Of a DNA stretch of 64,000 bases, positions 8,823-18,516 are shown piece after piece. Where the stretch lies: NCBI RefSeq assembly GCF_900129295.1, contig NZ_FQUU01000002.1:72488-136487 (forward strand). Reading direction: 5' to 3'. The DNA is from Flavisolibacter ginsengisoli DSM 18119. Its GTDB lineage: Bacteria > Bacteroidota > Bacteroidia > Chitinophagales > Chitinophagaceae. The first letter of the stretch is position 1. The number at the start of each line of letters is the position of its first letter. The translations under genes and the position numbers were made by a program. Under the pieces are notes generated by a model, which ran no database searches, was not told where the DNA came from, and worked only from the letters and a program-made list of their open reading frames with translations.

Positions 8823-10454
8823 TTAATAATTAGGGTTTTGTGTAAGGTTTGGATCTTTCCCAATTTCTGCAGCAGGAATTGGCCACAGGTAATGCTTGCT
8901 GGCTTCAAAAGTTCTTAATTGAGCTCTTATATATCCATTATCAATGGAAGGATCTTCAAATTTTGCTCCATGCGCCCAACCATTCAACACGCTTTCAGCT
9001 ATCTTCCATCTCCTGATATCATAAATACGTGAATCTTCAAGAACCAGTTCACTTCTTCTTTCATTACGTATGATTGCTGTCATATCTCCCGTGGTAGGAT
9101 AAGATAATGCAGCAGGATCAGTGAAGCCGGCACGCTGGCGGATAGGCCTGATGGTCTTATCCCACACTTCCTGTGTCATTTGACCTAAAGCATTCTTTGC
9201 TTCAGCATACATTAATAATACATCTGCATAACGGATCAGTATTAGGTTTAATCCGGAATTAAATCCGCCCGTTGCTGTTGGATCATAATATTTCTTCCAG
9301 TAATACCCAGTAGCTGTTCCCTGTCCTGATGGCTTATATTCATTTTTCCTTGCAGGGTCAGGATCTGTTCCAGGCTTAATGTAGATCGTTTGTGTACTTC
9401 CATTTGGGTTTTTCCATGTAGCACCATGGTAAATGATGGTTGAGGTAAGACGTGGGTCTCTTCCTGCATAAGGGTTAGACTCATCATAACCGGAACCTGG
9501 TTCATTGATCTTCTTGCCATTTAACATTACATAACTGTCCACAAGCTCCTGGGTTGGCGCCAGGTTGTTTCCACGAGCACCAGCAGATATTGGCGCAAAG
9601 TCTATATACTCGCCCCATGTACGCAGGTTAGGCACATATTGCAGATCGAGTATCACTTCGCTGTTATACTCATTAGTTGGACTGAAGATGTCATCATATT
9701 TCGACACTAAACTATAGCTTCCATTGGCAGCCTGGTTATTGATTAAATCTTCGCAAATTGCAGCCACTTCAGCCATCCTGTTTCCTTCATAAAGTAGCAC
9801 TCTGGCTTTTAATGCCTTGGCCGCTCCTTTAGTAATTCTTCCCCTATCGGCATTGCTATACTGATCACGAGTGGGAAGGGCTGTGGCAGCGGCATCCAGT
9901 TCTGAAAGAATGAATTCCAGAACTTCGGCACGTGGAGTCCGTGCAATGTTCTTTGCCTCCTCGATGGAAACATCCTTTTTAAGTAAAGGAATATCGCCCC
10001 ACCATGTCATTAATTTAAAATTGTGAAACGCCCGGATAAAACGAACTTCAGCCTTCATCCTTTCCTTAACAGCTGGTGCCAGTGTTGTATTCTTATCCAC
10101 GTTGTCAAGGAAAATATTAGCCGCTTTAATGCCCGTATAATAATAATCCCATTCATTAATAAAACGAGCAAGTGTAGGAGTAAAATTTCCACTTGCTATG
10201 GCATCCGGAAACCCGGCACTTATTCCTAATCTTGTATAGGCATTATCGCTTAAAGCTTCATTATAGAAGTAAAGCTGGCTGTTATACATCCTGTTGTATA
10301 CATTATTTAATGCGTTGTTCACATTTTCATCCGATGTCCAGAAGTTTAGCTCTGTAAACCGGTCTGTAGGGGCAAGATCCATTTTCTTACATCCGGCAGA
10401 TAGTACCACCAGGAATAAGAAAGTGAAGGATCTATTGAAATATTTAAAAAACAT
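8823..10454 (-). CDS. SusD/RagB-family glycan-binding lipoprotein
   Basis: A 543-residue lipoprotein (lipobox VVLSAGC, Cys22, then Lys-Lys) that forms the lid of the SusC transporter. Family features visible are the N-terminal SusD-like half with TPR helices (IKAANIFLDNVD, RFIRAFHNFKLMTWWGDIPLL), ALKARVLLYEGN, the central variable ligand region, and the C-terminal RYADVLLMYAEAKNALGQ and IRNERRSELVLEDSRIYDIR segments that define the RagB/SusD family. The stop is 18 bp from the end of susC in the same operon. The substrate is probably an alpha-manno-oligosaccharide, inferred from neighbours. Confidence 0.95.
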   Translation of the reverse strand: MFFKYFNRSFTFLFLVVLSAGCKKMDLAPTDRFTELNFWTSDENVNNALNNVYNRMYNSQLYFYNEALSDNAYTRLGISAGFPDAIASGNFTPTLARFINEWDYYYTGIKAANIFLDNVDKNTTLAPAVKERMKAEVRFIRAFHNFKLMTWWGDIPLLKKDVSIEEAKNIARTPRAEVLEFILSELDAAATALPTRDQYSNADRGRITKGAAKALKARVLLYEGNRMAEVAAICEDLINNQAANGSYSLVSKYDDIFSPTNEYNSEVILDLQYVPNLRTWGEYIDFAPISAGARGNNLAPTQELVDSYVMLNGKKINEPGSGYDESNPYAGRDPRLTSTIIYHGATWKNPNGSTQTIYIKPGTDPDPARKNEYKPSGQGTATGYYWKKYYDPTATGGFNSGLNLILIRYADVLLMYAEAKNALGQMTQEVWDKTIRPIRQRAGFTDPAALSYPTTGDMTAIIRNERRSELVLEDSRIYDIRRWKIAESVLNGWAHGAKFEDPSIDNGYIRAQLRTFEASKHYLWPIPAAEIGKDPNLTQNPNY

Positions 10455-10472
10455 ACCTAGAATATTTTAAAA

Positions 10473-13400
10473 TTAAAATGTTATATCTAAACCAACACCA
10501 TAGAATACCGGCAATGGATAAGCGCGGCCACTGTTAGCACCAGAACCCATGCTTGTATTATTACCAAACTCTGTATTTTCCGGATCAATGAATGTAAGTC
10601 CACTCAAAGTATAAATGTTTTGTGCTGTCACATATAGCCTTGCATTTTGAATATGCGCTTTGCCTGCAAGATCTTTTGGCAAAGAATAACCTAATTGAAC
10701 GTTTTTCACACGGGCATAGGCTGCATTGAACAGGTATATATCAGAACCGGTCCTGTAATTGTTTTGATTAGAAGGGCTACCTGCTTCTGCCAGGCGTGGC
10801 CATTTTGCGTCCGGATTGGTAGGAGTCCAGTAATCAGTCTGATGTGTATATAAAGTTCCGGAGTATCCTACGTGGAAAGGCTCCACCAATTCACCCCTGA
10901 TCATCAGGTCTCTTCTGCCAACTCCCTGAATGAATACCTGAGCGTCAAAACCTTTAACTGCAACTGAATAGGTAAATCCAAACGTATACCTCGGGAAAGG
11001 ATTACCAAGAATGTACTTATCCTGGTCATCTATTACACCGTCACCATTCTTATCCTTGAATTTGATATCTCCCGGAACAACAGTAGCATTCGCTGGCTTT
11101 GCAAAATTCTTAATATCATCAATCGTTTGAAAATAACCGTCTCTTTTATAGCCCTGATATACCGTTATAGGTAAGCCTACCCTACGCACAAATTCAAATT
11201 CTTCCTTACGTAGAACCTGTTCTTTTGCACCAAATGTGTAGTCTACAAGTTCATTTAGATTATCAGCCAGGTTGGCGCTGAAAGTATGGGTAAACAGTTT
11301 ACCCTGCAGTTTGTAAGAAGCTGCAATCTCCCATCCTTTGTTTCTGACCTTTGCAGCATTGTAATCAGGAAACCCTGCACCAAAAATTTCTGGCACATCG
11401 TCTCTGCCCACAAGAATGTCAGATGTTGTTTTATCAAAATAATCAAGTGAAAGGTTCAATTTTCTATTCAACAGGTTTGCATCCACTCCGACATTGAATG
11501 TTGCGGCCTTTTCCCATGTGATCTCTGGATTACCTAAAGAAAAACCTGAACCACCAACTATGACGTTATCAAAACCATAAGCATTGGAATAGTTGAAATA
11601 GGAAGTCTGGTATTGGTAAGCACCAACATTTTGATTACCGAGAATACCATAGGAAGCCCTTAGTTTCAGATCACCTATATTGTTTTTAAAATTCTCAAGG
11701 AAACCCTCTTCCGTCATTCTCCAGGCTGCACTGGCAGAAGGGAAAAAGCCCCATCTTCCTGCTTTTGGAAAATTAGATGATCCGTCATACCTAAAGGAGA
11801 ATTCAGCAAAGTACTTATCCTGGAAAGAATAGCCCAACCGACCCAGCAATGAATTGAGGCTGGACTCTGAAGTTCTTTGATTGGAATTACTTGAATTAGG
11901 ATCCACCACAGTTCCGGTAGTCGGGATTCCCCAAACAGGGTCAGTTAATGTTTTCCGGATATTATTACCTTCTCCTTTATAAGATTCATTAGTTCCACCC
12001 ACCAACAGGTTCAAGCTATGCTGATTAAATTTCTTTTTGTATTCAGCAATCAGTTGTGTATTTGTCAGTAAGGATTTGCTATTATCATCAAATACTTCCC
12101 TATCCTGTCCATAACTGCCACCAGGGAAAAAAGACAATTGCTTTCTCCTGCCAAAAGCATGGTCAGTTCTCATGGTACCACCAAATACACCCCTTAACTT
12201 CAGATCAGGAGTAAAGGAATATTCGCCGGTAAAACTTCCAAACACTTCATCATTATCATACTTTCTATAACCACCATTTTCCAAAACAGCTTTCGGATTG
12301 AATTCTGCGGATACCGCATTAGTAAGGTATCGACCTAGGCTATCCTGGAAACTATATAACAAAGGCACCCTTGAAGCATCAATGATCAAGGTAGAAGCAT
12401 TGGAGGAATGGTCTTTGCCATCTGATTTCACATAACTTAATATGGTACTAAGCCTGAATTTACCAATGTCAGTTGTCTGATTCAACCTGAAATTGTATCG
12501 TTTCCATCCATAATCAGGACCAATAAAATTATTCTCCTGGTCCATGTATCCAAAACTTACCAGGTAAGTGTTAAACTCCCCACCGCCTTTGATACTTAGG
12601 TTATGAGTTTGCTGAGCAGCATTTTGCAAAATGGTAGACAGCCTCCAATCGCCATCACCTGCTGCAGCAATTTTCTGAATATCAGAGGGGGAGTAAACCG
12701 GTTGACGCCCTGAATTTACAAGTGATTCATTTTTATAATAAGCATTCTCCCAGGCATGCACCGGTTGTGCTGCTATTTTAGGAGAAGTAATGCCATAAAT
12801 TCCATTATAGGAAAGAGATGGCTTTTCGTTCTTCCTTCCTTTTTTAGTAGTAATCAACAAAACCCCATTAGCAGCCCTTGACCCATAAATAGCGGCAGAG
12901 CCTGCATCTTTCAAAACAGAAACACTTTCTATATCGTTCGGGTTTAAAAGGTTGATATCACCTCCTACTATTCCATCTATAACAATCAATGGGTCATTAT
13001 TACCCAAAGTACCCAAACCCCGAATATTAATATTCAAACCCTGGCCTGGTTCAAAATTGCGTTGCTGGATAATAAGGTTTGGCGATACCCCCTGTAAGGC
13101 CTGGCTTACATTAGCCACCGGTTTACCTTCCAGGACATCGGCACTTATCTTATCAACAGCGCCTGTTAAGGACACTTTTCTTTGAGTGGCATAACCTACC
13201 ACTACAACCTCGTTGAGGCTGTTACTTGCTGGCTGCAATTGCACATCAACCCGTGTACCTGTTATACCCACCTCTTTTGGAGCATACCCTACAAAGGTGA
13301 AAACCAGGACACCTTTTGTTGTTGGTACAGAAAGGGAAAAGTTTCCCGATTCATCTGTAACAGTAGCGTTTGCGGCATTCTTTAATTGCACCGTTACACC

Positions 13401-13571
13401 AGCAACTGGTTTGCTGTTCTCATCCCTTACCTGGCCATTTATAACAGCCTGGGCAAAAGCTGAATTAGTAAAAAATTGAAATAATAAGAATAGCCCCAAT
13501 ACCCGTAACGGGATAATGGACATCCTGTAAAAACCGGGAAGTTTGCCGCCATGCGGCTTGTCAATATTCAT
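10473..13571 (-). CDS. SusC/RagA-family TonB-dependent outer-membrane transporter
   Basis: A 1032-residue outer-membrane receptor that imports oligosaccharides using TonB energy. The signal peptide ends near residue 40 (NSAFAQ). A carboxypeptidase-regulatory-like domain follows (about 45-120, VINGQVRDENSKPVAGVTV), then the SusC signature LNEVVVVGYATQ, the plug domain (about 130-235, with IRGLGTLGNNDPLIVIDG and SVLKDAGSAAIYGSRAANGV) and the 22-stranded barrel to the end. Length is typical of SusC. It is the first gene of a susC-susD-susE operon, with a 212-bp leader region between it and the ROK kinase gene. Confidence 0.96.
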   Translation of the reverse strand: MNIDKPHGGKLPGFYRMSIIPLRVLGLFLLFQFFTNSAFAQAVINGQVRDENSKPVAGVTVQLKNAANATVTDESGNFSLSVPTTKGVLVFTFVGYAPKEVGITGTRVDVQLQPASNSLNEVVVVGYATQRKVSLTGAVDKISADVLEGKPVANVSQALQGVSPNLIIQQRNFEPGQGLNINIRGLGTLGNNDPLIVIDGIVGGDINLLNPNDIESVSVLKDAGSAAIYGSRAANGVLLITTKKGRKNEKPSLSYNGIYGITSPKIAAQPVHAWENAYYKNESLVNSGRQPVYSPSDIQKIAAAGDGDWRLSTILQNAAQQTHNLSIKGGGEFNTYLVSFGYMDQENNFIGPDYGWKRYNFRLNQTTDIGKFRLSTILSYVKSDGKDHSSNASTLIIDASRVPLLYSFQDSLGRYLTNAVSAEFNPKAVLENGGYRKYDNDEVFGSFTGEYSFTPDLKLRGVFGGTMRTDHAFGRRKQLSFFPGGSYGQDREVFDDNSKSLLTNTQLIAEYKKKFNQHSLNLLVGGTNESYKGEGNNIRKTLTDPVWGIPTTGTVVDPNSSNSNQRTSESSLNSLLGRLGYSFQDKYFAEFSFRYDGSSNFPKAGRWGFFPSASAAWRMTEEGFLENFKNNIGDLKLRASYGILGNQNVGAYQYQTSYFNYSNAYGFDNVIVGGSGFSLGNPEITWEKAATFNVGVDANLLNRKLNLSLDYFDKTTSDILVGRDDVPEIFGAGFPDYNAAKVRNKGWEIAASYKLQGKLFTHTFSANLADNLNELVDYTFGAKEQVLRKEEFEFVRRVGLPITVYQGYKRDGYFQTIDDIKNFAKPANATVVPGDIKFKDKNGDGVIDDQDKYILGNPFPRYTFGFTYSVAVKGFDAQVFIQGVGRRDLMIRGELVEPFHVGYSGTLYTHQTDYWTPTNPDAKWPRLAEAGSPSNQNNYRTGSDIYLFNAAYARVKNVQLGYSLPKDLAGKAHIQNARLYVTAQNIYTLSGLTFIDPENTEFGNNTSMGSGANSGRAYPLPVFYGVGLDITF

Positions 13572-13662
13572 ATGCGTGCTTGTTTTAGTTCTTTAGTGGT
13601 TGAAGCCAACCTCATACTTTCTTAAGACAATACTTATTAGTACAAGACCTGCTTATTGTAAT

Positions 13663-13683
13663 GTCACCTTAAAAAGGTGTGAC
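13663..13683 (-). promoter_or_regulatory. Hairpin in the susC leader region
   Basis: An imperfect inverted repeat (core CACCTT at 13665-13670 with AAGGTG at 13674-13679, extended by GT and GAC around a 2-nt bulge) lies about 92 bp upstream of the susC start. No U tract follows on the minus strand, so it is a weak terminator candidate for the ROK gene. It may instead be a leader RNA structure or a protein-binding site. The recurring heptamer GTATAGY overlaps its upstream flank (13685-13691). Confidence 0.3.
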
Positions 13684-13783
13684 TGCTATACTTTATTAAA
13701 AAATTTTACAGTAAATAGTGAATACCGTACGTAAAGCCTGGTAAATGGTTTATGTATCTCTTTAGTTTAGATAAACACTTGAA

Positions 13784-14701
13784 TTATCCACGAGATATTT
13801 TGTGAACAAATGCAGGCTGAATGGATTCATGCTCTTGCTGGCAAAAGCTGGCAGCTCCCATCAAGGCAGCGCTTTCACCAAGTACTGAATGCCTCACTTG
13901 AACTTGTATATTTTCTGAAGTCAATAATTTTTCTAATTCCCCTATAAATAGATCATAAGCTTTAGCAATGCTGCCACCCAGGATCAATACATTCCTGCTT
14001 TCTGCGACCATAAAAGGTTTTATAAACGTTGCAAGGTTATTACCAAATTCTTTAAATATGGCTTGAACACAGCCTTCAGTATCTTTCAATTGAACCAGTT
14101 CTTTTACATTTTCCAACTTCCTGCCGCTATATTCAAAAAAACGCTTCATAAACCACCTGCTTGACAGGTAATCCTCAGCAATTCCATCTTTAAAAGAGTA
14201 GCACCATAAATCTGCATCTTCAGACGTCATATTTACTGCCCTGGCAGCACCTAGACCTGTCCCTAATGTCAACCCCATTACCCTGTCATTACTACCGGCA
14301 ACTCCATGAAAAATTTCGCCCTGAAGGAAACATGCAGCATCATTGGCAATACTTATATCTCCCGCATTTATTTGAAGCCTGCTTGCCATTTGAACTTTTA
14401 CATTTATTCCATACAGATTATCAAACTTGTCCTGGTTCTTTAATAATGCCACTCCTTTCTTATAATCAAAAGGACCTGGCATAGCCATTCCTATTTTAGC
14501 AGGTTTCATATTGAAAGACTGAAAGCAATCCCTTATCACATTGCACCAGGTAGTGAAAATATTGGCTGCACTATCTTTTGAATTTACAGCCACTCTTTGT
14601 AATGAATTATTAAGTATAACTCTTCGTTGAACATCAACAAGGGCTGCTGTTATATGTGTACCTCCTATATCGACGCCTGCTATAATTGAATCCATCATCA
14701 C
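13784..14701 (-). CDS. ROK-family sugar kinase
   Basis: A 305-residue ATP-dependent kinase of the ROK (repressor, ORF, kinase) family without a DNA-binding domain, so it is an enzyme and not a repressor. The phosphate loop GVDIGGTHITAALVD (residues 7-21), the catalytic Asp in NDAACFLQGE and the LGTGLGAA motif are present. The usual zinc-binding cluster (CxCGxxGCxE) is not visible; the matching region reads SFKDGIAEDYLSSRW. Within a mannan locus it most likely phosphorylates mannose, glucose or galactose released by the glycosidases. A terminator at 14833-14859 separates it from the GH97 gene, so it begins a new transcript. Substrate assignment is inference. Confidence 0.85.
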   Translation of the reverse strand: MMMDSIIAGVDIGGTHITAALVDVQRRVILNNSLQRVAVNSKDSAANIFTTWCNVIRDCFQSFNMKPAKIGMAMPGPFDYKKGVALLKNQDKFDNLYGINVKVQMASRLQINAGDISIANDAACFLQGEIFHGVAGSNDRVMGLTLGTGLGAARAVNMTSEDADLWCYSFKDGIAEDYLSSRWFMKRFFEYSGRKLENVKELVQLKDTEGCVQAIFKEFGNNLATFIKPFMVAESRNVLILGGSIAKAYDLFIGELEKLLTSENIQVQVRHSVLGESAALMGAASFCQQEHESIQPAFVHKISRG

Positions 14702-14832
14702 TAGTTTTTATTTCCTTGCAGCAACTATTGTTGTTAATAATTGGCCACCAGGGTACATATTATTAGTCACATTACGACCTTGTAACCACCATATTAAACT
14801 CAACATCTCTTCCTGATATTAATCAGGTAAAT

Positions 14833-14859
14833 AAAAAGCCTCCTGTGAAAACAGGAGGC
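14833..14859 (-). terminator. Rho-independent terminator after the GH92-GH125-GH97 operon
   Basis: A perfect 9-bp stem (14838-14846 with 14851-14859, GCCTCCTGT/ACAGGAGGC) with loop GAAA is followed on the minus strand by five T (14833-14837). It lies about 105 bp after the GH97 stop and splits the mannan locus into two transcripts. Confidence 0.8.
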
Positions 14860-14964
14860 GACACTGCTTATGAGAAACGATTGCTATACTATATTTGAAC
14901 AATTAGTTCATCTACTTTACTTTGTCACTTAGCACAATTCAAACCGCTACTTTTAGCAAAATAA

Positions 14965-16905
14965 TTATTTCATTTTTACTAGCCTGGCTACAAATCCTCC
15001 ACCCTTAGCCAGGAGAATGGGAAGTATGGAATTCCTGGTTACATTCATTTCTTCAAATGTATAATCCTTAGCATTTTGATTGGCATTTGGACCATCCTTC
15101 CAAAGTTTCATTTTCCACTTCCCTTTGGGTAGAAATTTCAGGTTAATATCAGATGTATACCCTGACCAGTCAGCCATGGCTCCAATATACCAATCCCCGT
15201 TTTTTGCTTCTCTGGCAATTGCCAGATAATCCCCGATTTTGCCTTCCAGGGGAACAGTAGATTTCCATTCAACAGGCACAGATTTTAGAAATTCCATGCA
15301 CTCAGGTTCTTTATTATAATGTGTTGGAATATCACATAACATTTGCAGAGGGCTTTCAAAAACTACATACATGGCCATTTGATTACACCTGGTACCAAGG
15401 GTCATTGGTTCCGAGGGTATAACTGCAAAATCATTTTTCTGAGCATTATACATTCCTCCCGGCGTAAAATCCATCGGACCGGCAGCCATCCTTATAAAAG
15501 GAATAGTTAGTGTGTGATCAGGATCTACCAGGTTGCTGAATTTGCTCATTTCATTCCCCAGCACACCTTCTGATGTCAGCACATTAGGATATGTGCGTAA
15601 AAATCCAGTGGGTTTACAGGCACCATGAAAATCGACCAGGAGTTTCCTTGCTGATGCAGACCTGGCAACCTTTTCGTAATATTCCATCATCTGCTGGTCA
15701 TCACGTTGCATAAAGTCAACCTTAATCCCTTTAATCCCCCATTTGGAAAACATATCTAAAGCAGTATCTAATTGCCTGTCCAGCACCAGCCAGCTTGTCC
15801 AAAGTAATAAGCCAACATTTTTACTCCTTGCATAATCTGCCAACACAGCTACATCTATGCCGGGTGATTGAGCCATCAGGTCTTTGGTATCACACCAGCC
15901 TTCATCCAAAAGCACATATTCTATTCCATTTTTTGACGCAAAATCTATATAATACTTATAGGTATCGTTGTTGATGCCCGCCTTAAAATTCACACCATAT
16001 ACATTATTGTAATGCCACCAGTCCCATTGCACTTTACCAGGCTTCACCCAACTATAATCTCCAGTAGAAGGTCGGGCCAGTTGGTACACGAGCTGGTTTG
16101 TCAGCAGTTCCTGGTCTTTCCTTTCTATCATCAGTATTCTCCATGGTAATGATCCGTTTACTGAACGTTTAGCAATGAAATCTTCTCTTGAGATGACCTT
16201 CTCGTCCCTGTCACCCGAAATCATTTTTTCCTTTGGGTAATGAGGAAATACGGCATGCACGCCACCGGAGATATTTCCATTTAACCACATGCCTGCATAA
16301 TTAAACAAGCCTGCTTCATTGATCAACAATTTGCTGCCATTTATATCAAATAATGCTGGCAGGCTTGCCAATTTCTGATCAATGCTGTCTGTTGAATAAT
16401 TATGGTATTTGCGTTCATTGTGTGAATAAAATCCATCTTCCTCAGGATAAAAGGCCCTTGAACCCTTTGGAAAGTTAAAACCTGCTTCTTCTGCAATCAC
16501 TTTATACCCCCCGGCTTTATTTACAGACCATTGCCAGGCAACTCCATTATCAAATGCCCGCCATTCCAATGACAATCCGTTTGTAAATACAATACGTAAA
16601 GCATTATAACGATTGCGTATCCTATCAGTCTTTTGAAATACAACCGGTACAAGTGTTTCCTCCTTTTCGTAACGTGAAACCTTAGCTACTTTCCAGCCTG
16701 TTTTTTTCATTTGGTCAGTTACGAAAGAAACCCTCGAAATATTTACCAAAGGTTTATTATCCAGCTCCACGCTATAACTTACCGAGTCATTAATTCCTAA
16801 ATGAACTACAATGGACTTATCAGGAGATGTAAGTTCAAATGAGTGTTGCGCTTGTAATTGAGTGACCAATAACAGCGCTATGACAGTTTTTAGTACTTTC
16901 TGCAA
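14965..16905 (-). CDS. GH97 glycoside hydrolase, retaining type (alpha-galactosidase/alpha-glucosidase)
   Basis: A 646-residue secreted or periplasmic exo-glycosidase. The signal peptide is MQKVLKTVIALLLVTQLQAQ. The N-terminal beta-sandwich (about 25-290) precedes the TIM barrel (about 300-560) and a C-terminal beta domain (about 570-646). GH97 holds an inverting SusB-like group and a retaining group. In the retaining group a barrel Asp acts as nucleophile, and here GIKVDFMQRDD presents one at about residue 395. The later VDFHGACKPTG and TSEGVLGNE (acid residues around 445-450) also fit the family. Retaining GH97 enzymes characterised so far include alpha-galactosidases, which suggests a galactose side branch on the mannan. 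Specificity is inference. It is last in the GH92-GH125-GH97 run. Confidence 0.88.
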   Translation of the reverse strand: MQKVLKTVIALLLVTQLQAQHSFELTSPDKSIVVHLGINDSVSYSVELDNKPLVNISRVSFVTDQMKKTGWKVAKVSRYEKEETLVPVVFQKTDRIRNRYNALRIVFTNGLSLEWRAFDNGVAWQWSVNKAGGYKVIAEEAGFNFPKGSRAFYPEEDGFYSHNERKYHNYSTDSIDQKLASLPALFDINGSKLLINEAGLFNYAGMWLNGNISGGVHAVFPHYPKEKMISGDRDEKVISREDFIAKRSVNGSLPWRILMIERKDQELLTNQLVYQLARPSTGDYSWVKPGKVQWDWWHYNNVYGVNFKAGINNDTYKYYIDFASKNGIEYVLLDEGWCDTKDLMAQSPGIDVAVLADYARSKNVGLLLWTSWLVLDRQLDTALDMFSKWGIKGIKVDFMQRDDQQMMEYYEKVARSASARKLLVDFHGACKPTGFLRTYPNVLTSEGVLGNEMSKFSNLVDPDHTLTIPFIRMAAGPMDFTPGGMYNAQKNDFAVIPSEPMTLGTRCNQMAMYVVFESPLQMLCDIPTHYNKEPECMEFLKSVPVEWKSTVPLEGKIGDYLAIAREAKNGDWYIGAMADWSGYTSDINLKFLPKGKWKMKLWKDGPNANQNAKDYTFEEMNVTRNSILPILLAKGGGFVARLVKMK

Positions 16906-16936
16906 ACCAATAAAGTTTTTATATTAGGCCATGCCA

Positions 16937-18355
16937 TTAAGCAAGCAAATGCTTTTTCTGATGATAAGTTTTTAGTAATAATTCACCAAACAAAGTATTC
17001 GCCCAGGCAAACCAGGTTCTTGTGAATTTCTTCGGATCGTCCTTATGGAAAGATTCATGCATAAAGCCCGTACCGCCATGTGTCTTCCGTAAAGTTTCAA
17101 TACAGTCCCTTATCTCTTTTTCATTACTGCTGGTAAGTGCCCGCATGGTGATACCCAATGGCCAGATCATATCCTGGCCTACGTGTGGACCTCCAATTCC
17201 TTCCGCAGCAGTTCCCTTAAAAAAGAATGGGTTGCTTTGGGAAAGTACCAGTTTCCTTGTATTTTGATAAATGGGGTCAGTGCTTTTTACGGCATCCAGG
17301 TATGGAAGTGACAATAAACTTGGCACATTGGCATCATCCATCAGGTTATAACTTCCAAATCCATTGATTTCGTAAGCATATACCTTTCCATATATTTTAT
17401 GCTGCACAATGGCATGGTCATGTATAGCTTTCTCCACTTCAGTTGCAAGCGCTCTCAATTGTTGTGCAGAGGCCGCATCTTTAGATATACTGTTCAACAT
17501 TTCCGCAGCTTGCCTCAGGCTTACTACCGCAAAAAAGTTGGAGGGTATTAAGAAAGAAAACACTGTGGCATCATCACTGGGCCTGAATGCGGAACAAATT
17601 AAACCTACAGGTTTTACCGGGTATCCATAACCATTCATTGGCAAAGTATCTGTAGCAAATTGGGTGGTCCGCTGGAAATGGTATGAGCCGTGATTCTCTT
17701 TTCGTTGCTGATCTTTGAAAACCTTATAGGTAGTCAAAACGGCTTCCTTCCAATCATTGTTAAAAGGCGAACTATCACCTGTTTCCTTCCAGTAATGATA
17801 GGCCAGGCGTATAGGATAGCATAAAGAATCTATTTCCCATTTGCGTTCATGCACCCCCGGCTTCATATCTGTATGGTCCGAGGTCCATTCACCCTTCTTA
17901 TTTTCATCATGATAAAAAGCGTTGGCATAGGGATCTTTTAATACATATTTAGTTTGCCTGTTGATCACGCCTGCTATCAATTGTTGCAAAGGTTTATCTT
18001 CCTTAATGAGTTGCAGGTAAGGAAATACCTGGGCACTGCTGTCCCTGAGCCACATGGCATCAATATCACCCGTGATCACATACGTATCAGGCCTGCCATC
18101 TTTTATTTCATGAAAAACCGTTGTATCTAGCGTATTAGGAAATGCATTTTCAAACAGCCAACCCAACTCTTTGTTTTTCACACCAGCTTTAAAATTGACA
18201 ATAGCTTTTTCCACTGCCTTGCTGTTGAATTTCCTGTTAGCAAGTGGAGTTCTTACAACCGGGAATTCCATCCCCGCACCAAAAGCAGAAAATTTAGAAA
18301 ACATCAACCCGGTGCCAGCCAGGCCCGTAGTTTTTATAAAGGAACGTCTTTGCAT
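16937..18355 (-). CDS. GH125 exo-alpha-1,6-mannosidase with Tat-type signal
   Basis: A 472-residue enzyme that removes terminal alpha-1,6-linked mannose by inversion. The N-terminus MQRRSFIKTTGLAGTG has the twin-arginine pattern, so folded export to the periplasm by Tat is likely. Family signatures are DIDAMWLRDSSAQVFPY (about 92-108), the acid candidate Asp near residue 175 in WEIDSLCYPIRLAY, and the base candidate Glu near residue 433 in GFMHESFHKDDP followed by FTRTWFAWANTLFGELL. Length is normal for the family. It lies 31 bp upstream of GH97 and 161 bp downstream of GH92. It would finish alpha-1,6-manno-oligosaccharides made by GH76. Confidence 0.93.
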   Translation of the reverse strand: MQRRSFIKTTGLAGTGLMFSKFSAFGAGMEFPVVRTPLANRKFNSKAVEKAIVNFKAGVKNKELGWLFENAFPNTLDTTVFHEIKDGRPDTYVITGDIDAMWLRDSSAQVFPYLQLIKEDKPLQQLIAGVINRQTKYVLKDPYANAFYHDENKKGEWTSDHTDMKPGVHERKWEIDSLCYPIRLAYHYWKETGDSSPFNNDWKEAVLTTYKVFKDQQRKENHGSYHFQRTTQFATDTLPMNGYGYPVKPVGLICSAFRPSDDATVFSFLIPSNFFAVVSLRQAAEMLNSISKDAASAQQLRALATEVEKAIHDHAIVQHKIYGKVYAYEINGFGSYNLMDDANVPSLLSLPYLDAVKSTDPIYQNTRKLVLSQSNPFFFKGTAAEGIGGPHVGQDMIWPLGITMRALTSSNEKEIRDCIETLRKTHGGTGFMHESFHKDDPKKFTRTWFAWANTLFGELLLKTYHQKKHLLA

Positions 18356-18516
18356 AATGGAGTATGTTTTATCAAATAGCCCAAATTATTAAAAAGAAAG
18401 CAGTATAGCCAACTATTCACTCACCGGGCATACTGAGTATAGTCACTTCAGTAAGGCTATACCCTACCTGGTCCAGAACATTTCCTAAAAACTTTCTCTC
18501 ACCTTTTAAATGGCAA

